Below, piece after piece: positions 49,515 through 62,500 of a stretch of DNA of 64,000 nucleotides. Location: NCBI GenBank assembly GCA_965153455.1, contig OZ234504.1:2790001-2854000 (forward strand), given 5' to 3'. The notes below the pieces were generated by a model. The model was not told the origin of the DNA and did not search any database. It was given only the letters and a program-made list of their open reading frames with translations. A program made the translations under genes and the position numbers. This DNA is from Sphagnum compactum. Taxonomy: Eukaryota > Bryophyta > Sphagnopsida > Sphagnales. The number at the start of each line of letters is the position of its first letter. Positions within the stretch are counted from its first letter, which is position 1.

Positions 49515-52500
49515 ATGAATCAGTACCACATTTATGAGGCTATTGGGCGAGGGAAGCACTCGGTGAGTGAAAGAAAGTCTCCTCTTTCTGTGGCCTTTTT
49601 ATCTTTTGGGTTGTTGTTGGCATTGGTGTTGTTGTTCTGGTTTGTGATTTGTGGTTGTGGGTGGTGTTGTTTTTTTTGTTGTTTGCAGCTACTGGGGTTC
49701 TGGGGCTGCTAATATTTGTTTGGGTTTGGTTTTTTTCCTTCTATTGTCTAGGGTTTTGGAGTTGGGTTTCTCTGTTTCTCTTATTATTCCCGATTGTGGA
49801 GTAGGAGTTTGCAACTTTGAAATGGTAGTATTGGGTGTGCACATCTTCTTTGCTACTACACATCTTTGTAGAAGGCAAATCGCCCAGGTGTAGGGATGTG
49901 GACTATGTGCAAAGGGGAGGAAGGACATGGAAATAGGGTTTAGTTTTGGAGGCTTGGCTTTTGTGTATTGTGCTGGGCATTTTGTGAAATAGAAAGCTGC
50001 AAGTTGGGAATGGTGGCAGTGTGCTGTTTTTTTTAGTAGTGCAATGCATTTTCAGAGTCAAAAATTGGGGGCAATGCTGGATTGAGTGCAGACTGTGTAC
50101 AAAGGCAGGAAGAAGAAATCGATTGAGTACTATGCCATCAAAAGCGTTGAGAAGAGCCAGAAGACCAAGGTTTTACAAGAGGTAAAGGAAAAGCACAGCA
50201 AAGTCCATTGCCACCCCTCTGGGAATGGAGAGGGTGCATTGTGAACTTCTTCCTCACAAAATTCTGGTGCAGTCAAGTAACTGGGATTTTTTGGTTTTTT
50301 GGCTTTGATATTGGGCTGTGCAAAATTTAATAAACAGTAGGCCATTTTTAAAAATCTTATGCAGGTCCGGACACTTCACTCCCTCGATCACAGCAATGTC
50401 CTCAAGTTCTATGCCTGGTACGATTTTGTCAATAGACAAGAGTTCATCTATGTTTTATTGGATTGTAGATAGGTGAATTAAGAGTAGCCTTCCTTCACCC
50501 TTTCTGCAAGCATTTCCCATTGTCCTCTTGGTCTTGTTGTTTTCATTGTGATTCTGAAACCAGAGATTGGCAGTGCAGGTATGAGACATCAGCACATTTA
50601 TGGCTTGTTCTTGAGTACTGTGTTGGGGGGGATCTCCTGACACTACTTCGTCAGGTATGTACATTCCTTCTGAAACCTTTTTTTGCTGTGATGGGTACTC
50701 ATGTTTATGGTCATGATATTATGTTTTCATCACTCCAGTCAGGAGTAGCAGTGTTAAGGTCTGAGACATTCTGTATTGAATTGTGACATGGGTCAAATCT
50801 TGTTTTCACTACTTTGCTGATGTACCTTTAACAAGTGATCTGTAGCTGCACACCTGCAGTTGTGGGGAAACAGAAGCAGAAAGAGAATGTGTCGTGCCCT
50901 CCTGTTGATAGCCCACAAGAGGGAAGGACTCCTGAAAATGAGAAGCAGAATAGACTATGCTCTTGGTATTGTTGAAGACAGGAAGGTGAATTGTAAGGAG
51001 GTCATTCAAGGGGTGTTACAAGAGCACACATATGCCAATCTAAAGCTAATCACCTTGTGCTGCTGCAGGATACTCGTCTCCCAGAGGAATCAATCCATGA
51101 TTTTGCACGTGACTTAGTCCAGGCTTTACAGTAAGCCTCACTTCCCCTTCAGACACACCTGAATCATATAAAGTGGCTGAGTGATGTGGTTTTTGTCCAG
51201 TTGAAGATAGTGCCATGAGTGTTTTTGAGTGATAATGGTTTGAATGCCATATTCAGTGAGACCTGGGATAGTGGCTTTAGGGCTTTTCAGAAGCGCACGA
51301 GCAGCTGCAGAGAATTCTTGCAAGCAAGCTCTAGCTATCTCCAAATCTGGGCAGCCTGTGTAGTGCAATCAGTCAACCATCTTAGCAAATTCTTGTATAT
51401 GGGTTGAATACACTGGCCAGTTCTGGAAGATTGGTTGATTCATTTGTTAACAATCTAGCCATGAATCCTTCTATACAACCCATATGAAAGGTGTCAACTT
51501 GTTGGTGGCAGGTTTTTACACTCAAAGGGGGTGATCTATTGTGATTTGAAACCATCAAATGTGCTACTTGATGAAAATGGACGTCTTAAGGTAGGATAAC
51601 TGTTTTGCACACTGTTATGACAGTGGGGCCTATTGGTCTTTTTTCAGTTCTACTTGCAGTTCTGTATACTCAGTTGGGATTTCATATGACTGATAGACAA
51701 CCACTGACCACTGAAGAATTTTCTCTGCATTTGTTGCTATGATGGTTCAATGCAGCTGTGTGATTTTGGTCTCGCAAGGCGGCTTAGTGATATTTCCAAG
51801 AGCCCTGTCCAGCAGGTATGACCAGCCCAGAGCTCTTAGTTTTAAAGCTTCTGGTGACATAGGAGCAGCACAACAGGAATCAGGAACCCTCATTGTCATA
51901 TGTTCAGAACTCTGGCTATGACCTAGTGTGGACTACTAACGTGAACTGGGCTTGTGCAGCTGCCACAAGCAAAGCGTGGAACTCCATGCTACATGGCTCC
52001 TGAGCTTTTCCAGGAAGGAAGTGTGCACTCGTTTGGGTCTGATCTCTGGGCTCTGGGTTGTGTTATGTATGAATGCTACACGGGTAGGCCACCGTTCGTG
52101 TCTAGTAGCTTCACTCAGCTTGTTGACTCAATAATTTCAGATCCAATGCCGTCTCTTTGGGGAAAACCAAGCCAAGAGTTTGAGGATCTTGTCAACCGTC
52201 TTCTGGTGAAGGATCCAACAGAGAGATTGCAGTGGGCAGAGCTTCGGGATCATCCCTTCTGGAGAACCAAGTGTAAGGCACTTCCCTTGCCTCCTCAACC
52301 TGCTTTGGTGAACTTTTTGAACCAGACACACAAAGCTTCATCTGCAGAGAACGAACCGCTGTCTGAGAGAACCATGCCAGTAGAGAAAAAGAAGACTCCT
52401 CCTGAGAGAGCAGTAGTTCGTGAGAGGGGGTGGTCACGAGGTGCGAGTACAGTGGATGTGAAGCGAGCTGAGAGCAACCGGCAGGCAGGGTCAGAATTGA

Positions 52501-55500
52501 ATACAAAAGATACCAGTGTCCAGGAGAAAAATGGTCTTTCTCACACTGCTCAGGGGCGGAAAGTGGGGAATGGGTTGGCGGGTGCTGCTGGGCTTGCTAA
52601 AGAAAAGGCCAATGGGGAGATTCCAGGAGTGAATCTCCTTAGGCTGTCAAAGATAGTGAAAAGTAATTTGCTGAAAGAGGCAGAAAGTGAGACGTACAGG
52701 CAACAGGCGAATTCCAAGGATGCTACTGATGACACGGATGTCACAATTGAGAACCATGACTTAGAGCTAAATTTTGCAGAAGGTGCCGAGAGTGATTCAA
52801 ATGATGAGGAGGATGAAGGAGTCGATGCATCTAGTCCCACTATTGTCTCTGAGGAAAATGTACCACCCAGAACTGTATCCAAACCAGGGTTTACACCAGC
52901 TGACAAAGTGAGAATTGGCGAGGGAGATAATGCAAATGAGCAGGCTTTGCCTCACTTTACACAAACTGAAAGCAATGTAGAAGATGAAAGCCCCCCCAAG
53001 GTTTTGCCTGACATTGAAGGCACTCAGATGGATGCACCTCGCCAAGTTGCAGCTACCCCTCCGGGTGTTGGCATTCCGAGAAAAGGCTTGCAGCGTGCTG
53101 TACCTGCGTCTGGAGACCCCAAGAAGGCCGGATCGACAGTGCCCCCAACATCTACAAAACTTTCAGTTGTGCTTTCCCAGTCACTATGGCACCCAACAGA
53201 TCTTGCAGTGAGGCCAATAATGCTGAACCGGCGGATAGAGAAGGTAAACCCCCTTTTTCTTTAGCCTTGGACATCTATCTGCTGTAGCTACTCTTGTCTA
53301 GACACTGTGGGAAAGGGACAGGACATACAGGCCAAATCTATTTGTTCAAACATTTTTGTGTGTTTGTGGTGTACAGGTGCCAGAGTCCAGTTTTGACGCA
53401 CGAGCTCTCCCTGTTGACCCTCTACCAGTCGTTGAGTTTGTGAAGCTTCAACCTGAGCAGCTGGAGAAATTCTTAAACCGTATCATTGCAAGCATACAAG
53501 GGAATACAGCTATGAATGAGAAACTCAATACCCTGAAGTATCTCGAGTCTCTATGCACCAACATTGAGGCATCCAACATTTTGATCAATGGGCCCTTGAT
53601 GCCTCTCCTGGTGAAGATGCTGCGCACTTTGAAACCCCCAGGTTTGCGTGTGCAGCTGGCATCTGTGATGGGCTTGCTGATTCGCCATGCCACACTCATC
53701 GAAGAGGACCTTGCAGGCTCAGGAATTGTAGCAGTGTTGACAGAGACTTTGCGTGATAAGCAGGACAAGGTATATATGCATTTCCCAGATGGGTGTCAGA
53801 GAACCTTATTTGCTAGATTCTGAATTGGAGGATTGGAGGATCAAGTGTTTTTAAACCTTATTGCTCTTACGTTTCTGCCTTTCTCAGTGCCATCAAAGGG
53901 TGAGTTTGTTTTGAGACTTGGGTCTTGAGGTCTGTTCTATTTCTTAATTGTTTGGTTTGCTTACTGCAGGTGCGGCGCTGTGCAATGGCAACACTCGGGG
54001 AGCTATTATTCTACATTGCAACACAGAATGAAGTGTCACCACGCTCTGGTGCAGGTCATGAAATTCCTGTGAAGGATGGCAGGTCTTTAACATGGCAGGT
54101 TAGTGTACATTGAAGCTTGAAACTTCTTAAAATCCTGTTGTAAGTTGAGAACTGCATGATAGAATGTGATAGGTGGAAGCTGAACTAGTACTGAGTGCAT
54201 AAGGGAGGAATTCCCTTTATCTCTCTTCTATCGTAGCCTGCTCATAACAAGGTTTTGATCACTGTAGATTCCCAACACCACTGTTGCACTTGTGGCTTCT
54301 GTTCTCCGGAAAGGAGAGGATGATGTGACCCAACACTATGCCTTGAAAACTATTGAGAATATTGCAAGCCAAGGGGGGGAGTGGGCAACCCGTTTCACTA
54401 GCCCAGAAGTTCTTAACAACTTGTGTTACACATTTCGAGCATCTGCAAAACCAGAGAACTTGCGGGCCACAGCTGGCTCTTGTTTGGTGCGTCTTGTTCG
54501 TTTCAGCCCCTCCACTATTCCAGTTGTTCTTGAGAAGCTCACCTTTAAAGAGCTTGTTGCTGGTCTGGCAAGAGGGACAGCTAGAGAGCAACAAGTGAAT
54601 ATCAACCTCATGAATATGGCACTTGTGGGAAGCAGCGTGATCACAAATATGAGCAAATACTTGTTGGCACTCTCGGAGGAAAGGAGCCTTGTGCCCAGTG
54701 TGGTTGCAATGCTTGAACAGGTGAGTCTTCTCATTGTCTACCCAGTGCTTGAGTGCCCTATGAGAGAATGCCTGATCATGCAAGAAAATTAAATCCTAAA
54801 AACCTAAACCCTAAACATTAAAGCCCCATTTAGCAGGACAGAGACATCCTTTGTTTCAGCAGGCATTTCAGTACATAACTCTTGTTGATTCTCGTATGTG
54901 GAATGTGGAATGCTGGATCAGGGACCAGAGATTTTGAGGGGCAAGGCACTGGTATGTGCTGCCCTTTTATGCAAGATCAATCGTAGGTGGCTCCCCTCAC
55001 TTTGCAATGCCAAACTGCTTGCATCGGTGGAAAGACTCATGAAAGAGAAAGACCCATATGTGCAGCAGTGTATGGAAGCCCTGGTACAGACTATTGTGGG
55101 TGTGATCCCAGGCATTTTGGAAAGTATAGCTACAGACATTGTGAATCTCACCAGTGCAAAGAGAGCAAATACCACAGGGTTTGGTGCTGCACCATTGATT
55201 GGACGAGGCTCTGCAAGATCCTCCATTCCTTTGTTTCCAGTGGTGCTTCAGTTGATGAACAGTCCCACGTTCAGGACCCGGGTTATAGACGGACCTGTGC
55301 TGGCACATCTGGCATCCTTTCTTAAGCGCTTGGAGACTTCCAGCTTCCAGGTTAGCAGTGGTGCCAAAGTCTTGGGTATAAATGACTGTTGCAAAGCAAA
55401 GGCAGGATTGTAGAGCATTGTTGTGGAATTTTGGAAGTAGCATTTCCAGAACTACCACCCAATATGCATTGACAGGCACTTTTGCCTTGGATACTAATAA

Positions 55501-57386
55501 GTTATTGCAGAAGATAACCGCAGGATCAAACTTCACTTCTGGAGCATATTCTGCAGAGCTCTTTATGTCTGGGTTATGTGCAATAGGCAATAAGCAACTG
55601 AATGTGAACTTAATTTGTGTGGGTGATGTGCAGGGACAGGATGAGTTTCAGTCTACTTTGTTGCAGATTGTTGAAGTTCTGTCACAGCAGCCAGGGATAA
55701 TGCTGGCCTACCCAGACATTTTCATAGAGCAAGTCCTGCCAAGCCTGGCTGTTTTGTACAAGAAGAACACGGATGGGGACATGCGATTTCTTTGCCTCAA
55801 GGTTTTCTTTGATCTCTTGGTTGTGTTTCTTGATGACATCTCATCTGCGAACTCACTAGACAACTCTGAGTTACCAGAAACAACTGGAATGGGTGCACTC
55901 CGCAGGTACATTTTTCCTTCTGGGTTAATTTATGACCTCATTGCTCTTAATCAGTGTACTCCCTCCTGCATTCTCAATTCTGTGTAAGCAGCCTGGGGAA
56001 TAGACCTGAGAGGACAATAATGAGGTGTGGATTTTAAGGTTTTGGTGGGCAAAGCTATGCAAATATTTGAAATGCAACTCTGGTCCACAGGGAGAAGCTG
56101 GAAGCTATTGTGAAGCAACACCTTCTACCTATGTACCCAGTTCTGGTGGAGGATGAGGACCCAATTCCGATGTATGCTCAAAAGCTCCTGGTCATGCTTC
56201 TGGACCTCAAATGCATTAAGGTTGCAGACATCTTGCAGCTCAAACTGGTATCACAATTCTTTGATGTCTTGCTTGGTGACCTCCTAAGCATCAATCTCCA
56301 TAACGTGCAACTGTGTCTGTTCTTGGCATCTTCGCCAGAAGTTGACACCGCTGTGCTTTCAGAGCTAAAGGTTGTGGGTCGTGTGGGGGCACTTTTAGAC
56401 TTTGTATATGCTAAAGGCATGCAGGATTTTCTCGACCCTGTTCTTTCAGTCTGTCGATTCTTTCTTGTCCGAAATGCTGGCAACAGCCAAGAGTTCAGCT
56501 GTGGTGCAGAAGCAGCAACTGCTGTCAATGGGGTTGATCAACTTCGATCAGGTGAGTAAGAAGACCAATTTATACATTTAGGATGTTGCACTGACTCTTG
56601 CAAGCTAATTGATGCAGCGATAAGTTCAGCAGAGTTGAATCACCGAGGAATCCATGGATTTTTCCTGATGCTTGAACCTAGAGTATTGTAAACTCATAGC
56701 TGAATTGTTAAGAGATCTTGGATAGTGAGTTTGCAGTGTAATCTAAGGCTAATGAGGTCAGCAGATGAATGGATGATGTCTAGTGGCCCTTTAAGTCTAG
56801 GTGAAACATCCAGGATTTGTTGCTATGGTACTTCTGTTGTCTACGGGAAAGAAGCGGCCTGTGCTCTCTAATCACCTTCTATGTGAATTGTGGACTGAGG
56901 CGTGTGAATTACAGAAGTGTCCCCTGATCTGTTTGTGTTTCAATCTCAGCAATACAAGACATAGGAGACATGGCGAAGCATGCAGGCATCTTCCTGGAGC
57001 TGAGTGGGAGTCGTGAACCCCCAATTGCAGAGGCTGCAGCAGAGTGCCTTGTACTGACTGTGAAGGCGTCACCCAGCTCAGCAACTGGCCCGATACTCTC
57101 AAACATGGGGCGAATTGTTTCTGTTTTGGAGACTTCTGCACAGTGTCACACACCATCCCTCCTCATTCAGCTCCAGTGCCGAATTCTGTATGTACTCATG
57201 GTGTGCTGCAAAGAGCAACGAATTGGTGATGCCACCCAGCGATTGTGTCCAGCCCCTACCATTGTGAAGTCTGACTTCATTTCACTGGAGAATATAGTGA
57301 TCCGGCTACGTAAGTCTAGCTCGCCACAGGTGGCAGAGGCTGCTGTCAATGCTGTATTTGAGTTGCAGCGCTTACCCAGAAGCTAA
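49515..57386 (+). CDS. RUK: RUNKEL-like microtubule-associated protein kinase (Fused-related) with C-terminal HEAT/ARM repeats
   Basis: Fifteen exons: 49,515-49,562; 50,092-50,181; 50,365-50,417; 50,579-50,654; 51,069-51,130; 51,512-51,590; 51,756-51,815; 51,960-53,243; 53,377-53,769; 53,970-54,098; 54,268-54,720; 54,922-55,350; 55,634-55,905; 56,091-56,551; 56,950-57,386. All introns are GT..AG, phases agree, and there are 1,442 codons with the stop (Arabidopsis RUK is about 1,370 aa). The kinase domain covers about residues 4-261: glycine loop IGRGKHSTVYKG, Lys33 in YAIK, YCDLKPSN at 119-126 (YCD in place of HRD), DFG at 139-141, APE at 169-171. An acidic, low-complexity linker (about 262-580) precedes the helical repeats, ending VFELQRLPRS. 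Known role in Arabidopsis: cell-plate expansion in cytokinesis on phragmoplast microtubules, with a kinase-like domain thought to be inactive. Confidence 0.93.
54721..54921 (+). other. RUK intron 11 with a telomere-box word
   Basis: This 201-base intron contains CCTAAACCCTAAACATTAAA near 54,800, a telo-box (AAACCCTAA). In promoters and leaders such boxes bind plant TRB/Pur-alpha proteins. In an intron the meaning is open. Confidence 0.3.
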
Positions 57387-58790
57387 TGATAACTTGGGTG
57401 GTAAAATGGGGGGCATTTGAAGAGGTGCTTATGAACGATGTTTTTTTGCAACTTGAGCTCTGGTGTGCACGCATTGTAACATATGTGGTTAAGACCAGAG
57501 TTGATTGTAAGATAGCTAAGACAGTTGTATGTAGGAGCAAGAAATCAAATGGAATGTTTGGGGATGGATAATGGCTCCGATTGCAGGCTTTGAGTGCTGC
57601 CTTACATGGCCTCATAGACAATTGTGAATGCCCAACGGTTGGCATTGCTGCACAAAAATGACATGATGACACTCCTGTCTGTACTTCAGACCAGATTGGT
57701 CTTTAGCCTTTTGTGTGTTGTAACACACAACCATCAACAAGACTCCCAGGTTACATGTAGCGCTCTGTCAACCTGTTTTTATCTCTCTCTAATTTCCTTC
57801 TTTTGTAGCTACCACTAGTTCAGGCACTTTTGTTTGGGGATTGTGGGGCTTTGACTGCATTGGATGGGTGGAGTTTGCGAGTGCTGAAAAATGCTGCTTG
57901 TGACTGGATGTGATATCCGGCAGTGTGATAAATCTGGATGTGCAGATTTTGCAAAGCCAGATTCTTGAGATGCTTCTTATTGGGTGAAGAGTTTTCTTTC
58001 AACCCAAATGTTGAAACACACATCTTGTTGGGGTGGATTTGTCATGTAATAAAAACTAGCGAAACTTGTTGTAGATGGCGGATTTGCAAGTGGAGATTGT
58101 GGTTTTGTGCTTGCTAGCTAAATAGGAAGAGCTTGCTTTGATTGTAAAATGGTCGAACTGAATTTTTTCTGAAATTGTGAGAATTTGTTGTGAGTATTAT
58201 AATTTGAATTAAAAAAAAATTGTTTTGAGCTGAGATGCATTAACAGTTGTAAAATTTATTTTATTTTTTGGGTGCAAATTCATTCCATGTAGTCATTGAA
58301 AAAATGTAGATGACATTTTGTTGATATAAATTGGATACATTTATATATACAATCAAATTCATATGCAATGGATGAATTCCGTTCATGAAATGTGGATTGC
58401 ATGGATGAAAGTGAATTTTGTGAATAAAAAAAATTTAAAATTGCATTAAAACTTTTGGAACTAAAACTTGACCTGTCTTGAGTTGGATGAATTTCATGAC
58501 TGCAGTTCATAACTGCTAATTAGGGGTATGCGTGTGTAAACATCCATCCATCAACCCAAATGAGGTCTTGAGAAATATTTTGTTTGTGTGTGAAATAGTC
58601 CAACCTTCAACTTATTTGCATAATATTGTATTTTATTTTTTAAATTATTTTTTAATGTTTTTGGGTGAAATAACCCCAAAATGTTTTTTAAAAAAAAACC
58701 CTGAAGCAATAAAACTCCTTTTATGAAATTCTGAAGTTCCCAATGTGAAACGTCTGACGTCCTAATGTGGAAATTCATTGCGAAACTTCA
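57387..58790 (+). other. RUK 3' region and spacer
   Basis: Gene-island composition continues to about 58,080 and is probably 3' UTR. After that the DNA turns AT-rich. The small ORFs (57,386-57,571, 57,624-57,818, 58,532-58,726) have no protein-like features. Confidence 0.4.
58048..58053 (+). terminator. candidate polyadenylation signal AATAAA for RUK
   Basis: AATAAA lies within CATGTAATAAAAACTAGC, about 660 bases after the stop codon and at the point where island composition ends. Position and context are suggestive only. Confidence 0.35.
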
Positions 58791-59345
58791 AGACATGGAT
58801 TTGAGAAATCTATCGACACATCGATGGAGGCTTGGGAAATGGATCGAGACATGGATTGAGACATAGACATGAATTGAGACATGAAACATTGGGTTGAGAC
58901 TTGGACATGGATTGATTGAGACATGAACATGAATTGAATTGAGACATGGAACATTGGTTGAGACTTGGACATGGATTGATTGAGACATGGAACATTGGCT
59001 GCGACTTGGACATGGATATCGTGATCTGGTTTTAAGACCCTGGAAATGTATCAAGACATGGCTTTGAAATATGGAGGAAAGTTTGAGACATGGAAAGATC
59101 GAAATATGGGTTATATATATGACTTGGACATGGATTGTGACATGGATTAGGACATGGAAATGAATTGAGACCTGGAAATATGGAGTCATGGGGTTGAGGC
59201 ATGGATTGAGATGTGGATTGGTACATGGAAAAGATCAAGACATGGGTTGAGACATGGACATGGATCGAGACCTGGAAAATGAATGCATGGAGGCACGGCT
59301 TGAGAGACATGGGTTGAGTTACTTGGACATGGATCGAGATATGGA
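58790..59345. repeat. degenerate GAGACATGGA / GGACATGGATTGA repeat array upstream of MED16
   Basis: Words TTGAGACATGGA, GAGACTTGGACATGG and GGAACATTGG recur dozens of times. A higher-order unit of about 60 bases is visible: GAAACATTGGGTTGAGACTT at about 58,881, GGAACATTGGTTGAGACTTG at about 58,946, GGAACATTGGCTGCGACTTG at about 58,988. Because of the periodicity, all three minus-strand frames stay open over much of the array and translate to Ser/His/Val/Cys strings; none is accepted as a gene. Confidence 0.75.
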
Positions 59346-59349
59346 TTTG

Positions 59350-59545
59350 AGATGTCAAGTAGAGGGAGGAAGAAGGGGGCTGGCTTGCTTGCGACAAATT
59401 AGGGTTTGGTGAAGGCGTGCGCGTTCGGAGCTAATCTTTGGTTCTCCTGATTTCTGTTTTGTTGCTGCTGCTGCGCGGGGATTTTGATTGCGGTTTGCGG
59501 AAGATTATTGACAAGGGATCGGCGGGAAAACGCGAGAGTGTGAAG
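59350..59545 (+). promoter_or_regulatory. MED16 5' leader / proximal promoter
   Basis: Short CG-containing stretch between the repeat array and the MED16 ATG. The frame is open upstream of the ATG to about 59,438 but without an earlier in-frame ATG. No TATA box was assigned. Confidence 0.35.
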
Positions 59546-62500
59546 ATGAATTCCAGTGTCGAAACGGAGAGTGGCTGGAGAGCAGGGCCGCGGAAGCAGG
59601 AGGAGGATCACGATGGTAACGAGGCGGAGGAGGAGGAGGAGCAGCAGCAGCAGCAGCAACAGGAGGAGGAGGAAGAGCAGGAAGAGGAGTTAGATAGTAC
59701 CATTCTTCAAGTTTCACTCCACCCTGCTCCCTTTGTCCGCATCCACAAAATGAGCTTTCCTGAGCTCTGCAGAACTTTCAGGTTTTTGTGCACAAACGAT
59801 GAAATGCTTTCCTTTCCTTCGCTTCACACGCGCTCAAACGGTCCTTTTTTTTTGGTCTGTGGGGCTTTTTCTGGGAGGATTTTCCTGCACACAGACGGGG
59901 TCGCAATTCCTGGATAAAACAGAAATTCTGAACGCCATTTCTTTGTAATTATTTCCTTCCAAACCTTTAGAAAAACCTCAGAAATTCTATCCAATCCAAT
60001 AAGGCATGGTTTCTCAGTAGCAAACATTGCACTCCCTGTTCCTGACTGTGTCATGCTCATTAGCTTCCCTCCCCTGTACAGCAGAGATGCGGATATGGTT
60101 ATGTCCACATGTTATGTTTTTTCCTGGAGCATACGTTGTGCATCAAGAGTATGTGGTTGCTTTTTCCACGCTGCACAAAATTCTTGAGGTGCAATATTAT
60201 GTGCCAATTTGAACTAGGGTCTTTGCTTTCAATCGTGTTTTTTTTTTTGGAACTGGAACTAGAGCATAGGACACCCTGTTCCCATCATCAAGACAAAATC
60301 AGAGAACTTTCCATCTTTAGTATGAGAATCAGTGTTGTCCATGTCTGGAAAATCTCAGTGCTTCTTTCAGCACATTTGTCCATGTCCACTTTGGTGTGGA
60401 TATCACTGTGAATTTAGCCCCATGGATTCTGACATGGATAACTCCTTTCTTGAAAATGCTGCCAATCTTCGTCATCAAAGTGTCACCAACGATTGAGGCT
60501 TCCGATCCTCAGTCATGGAATAAGTAACTTCCTGTTTTCCATAGAATTAATTTATTGACAGTAAGCTGAATGTCCAGGAGGCTCTAAGCTTCTGGTTTTG
60601 TCTGGCTTTCAGTTTAGTTACCTTATCAGGTTCCAGTATTGTTATAATGATGTCTGGGGTGATGGGTTTCTTTTGTTTGGACAAAATCTCTGCAGTGCAG
60701 TAGCATGGTGTGCAAAAACAAATCTTATTTGCTGTGCTGTGGAGACATGCACAAGTGATCAAGGGTCAGTGACTCTATCTTCCTGTTTTGCTTTCTGGTG
60801 TATTCCCTATTTTGCCTTCTTTCAGTGCCAGCACGCATATCTAAGTCAAAGTCAAAGTCAAAGTGTCTGGATCCTTAGATACTTATGACTGTAGACCTTG
60901 AGCTTATTGTCTATAACTAGAATGCAGTTTTTAGAATAGATCCAGGGGGCTGCAGATCAAGGAAACAGTAAAATTTGGGTTGCTGTATAAGCTTGTCTTT
61001 TCACCACTAGGAAGTTTCTGACCCAGTATAGACATATTGTTAGCCAAGTGGGTTGTTCCTTCACTTCTGGAGGAGAAGGCAGTTGTGCACAAGGTAGATC
61101 AAGGGGTGATAGTAAATTATGCAGTACTCAAACTGCTTGAATTTCCATTGCTTCACTAAGGGTCAGCAAATGGGGCTGGGATCAGGTCCAGTTCAGAGCC
61201 AGCATTCTGGATACCTGTGCATGTGGTTGACCCTGAGCGCCCTACTGAACACTCAATTTTTAATGTCCCTGCAGGTATCTATCATAGCCATTCTGTTCAA
61301 ATGCTACTGTCATTTTTGTGGTTTCAGCTACTTTTCAACTTATGCCATAGAACTGTGCAGTGGTGTTTCTCATGGATATTCAGCATTTGTTTGTTGCAAG
61401 AAACCCTTGACCCACAATGGCCAAGGGTAAAATCCATACCTACTACTACAAGCAAATTTGTGTAAAATGGAGAATTTTGGTGATTATATTTGTGCAGATT
61501 CACCAGGTGACACTGTTCAGTTTCTGGAGTGGTCACCAACTTTGTGTCCACGAGCACTGTTAATTGGCAACTCAGGTGGCAGGGTCACAATATGGACACA
61601 GCCTTCTCAAGTAAGTCAAGCTTGGCACTTCTTTTCTGCTTTCTTTGGACTGCATTGTATCAGTCTTTGGTGCAAAGACCCCTGATCAACGCTTGCACTG
61701 TAAAATTAAGAAAACATCAAGTAGAGATGTGTTTATGAAACAAGGAGGTATGCAGGGAGGGCGGAATGTGGGGAGGAGTTGTAATGGCTGGAGCTGTGAG
61801 CATGAATGGCGGCAAGATCAATCTGTCATGACGAAGTGGGTGCCTGTTATGTCTCCGGTATTCTCTCACTACCTTCCATATGTTGGGATGAGCAGACCCT
61901 CAAGTGTACTAGTCTGCTGATGAATCCATCTTGAGAACATGCTCAATTAGGATTTCAATATTGTATTGTTGAGTTTTCTGTTTGTGGTGCAGTATCGGTG
62001 GACATCAACGTCAAGCTCAAAAGGCTCATTTGAAGAGAGGTTTTTGGCTCACCAGCCTAGGGCTAGTGGTATTAGTTCTACTCTCTTGTCTGTAGCAACA
62101 AGTACAGATTTGTAGTTCTCCCTTTGCTTTCCTAGACTCCAGGATTAGCAAGTCTGATATTTTCCCTGGTGGCAAAGCAGATGTATTGCATCTGAGTAGT
62201 CACCAGTTATCTGCTTGAAGGTTATATTCAGGGTGCTGGAGGCCCCAACCACTACCCTCTATGTAGGCCTCTCTATGCCTTTGGCTTAGATGCTTGCTTA
62301 TACAGGGCCAAGCTAAAATGAAATGAAATATATGGAGCTTGCTTTCACAAGCTTGTTGCAGCTTGAGTGAGCATTATTAGCTGTGCTTCTTGAGAGCTAG
62401 CCAATGTCATGACTTCCCATTGCTTCCATGAATTAGAGAGACACTCAGGACAAGAGCTTTGTAATACTTGCACAAAGTCTTGAGCAGATTATTATACACT

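Noticed and set aside
52192-53045. Minus-strand ORFs inside RUK exon 8
   Set aside because: Shadows of the strongly supported plus-strand kinase gene.
58788-59397. Overlapping minus-strand ORFs of up to 133 aa
   Set aside because: They are open in several frames at once because of the short tandem repeat and have a Ser/His/Val/Cys composition that mirrors the DNA unit.
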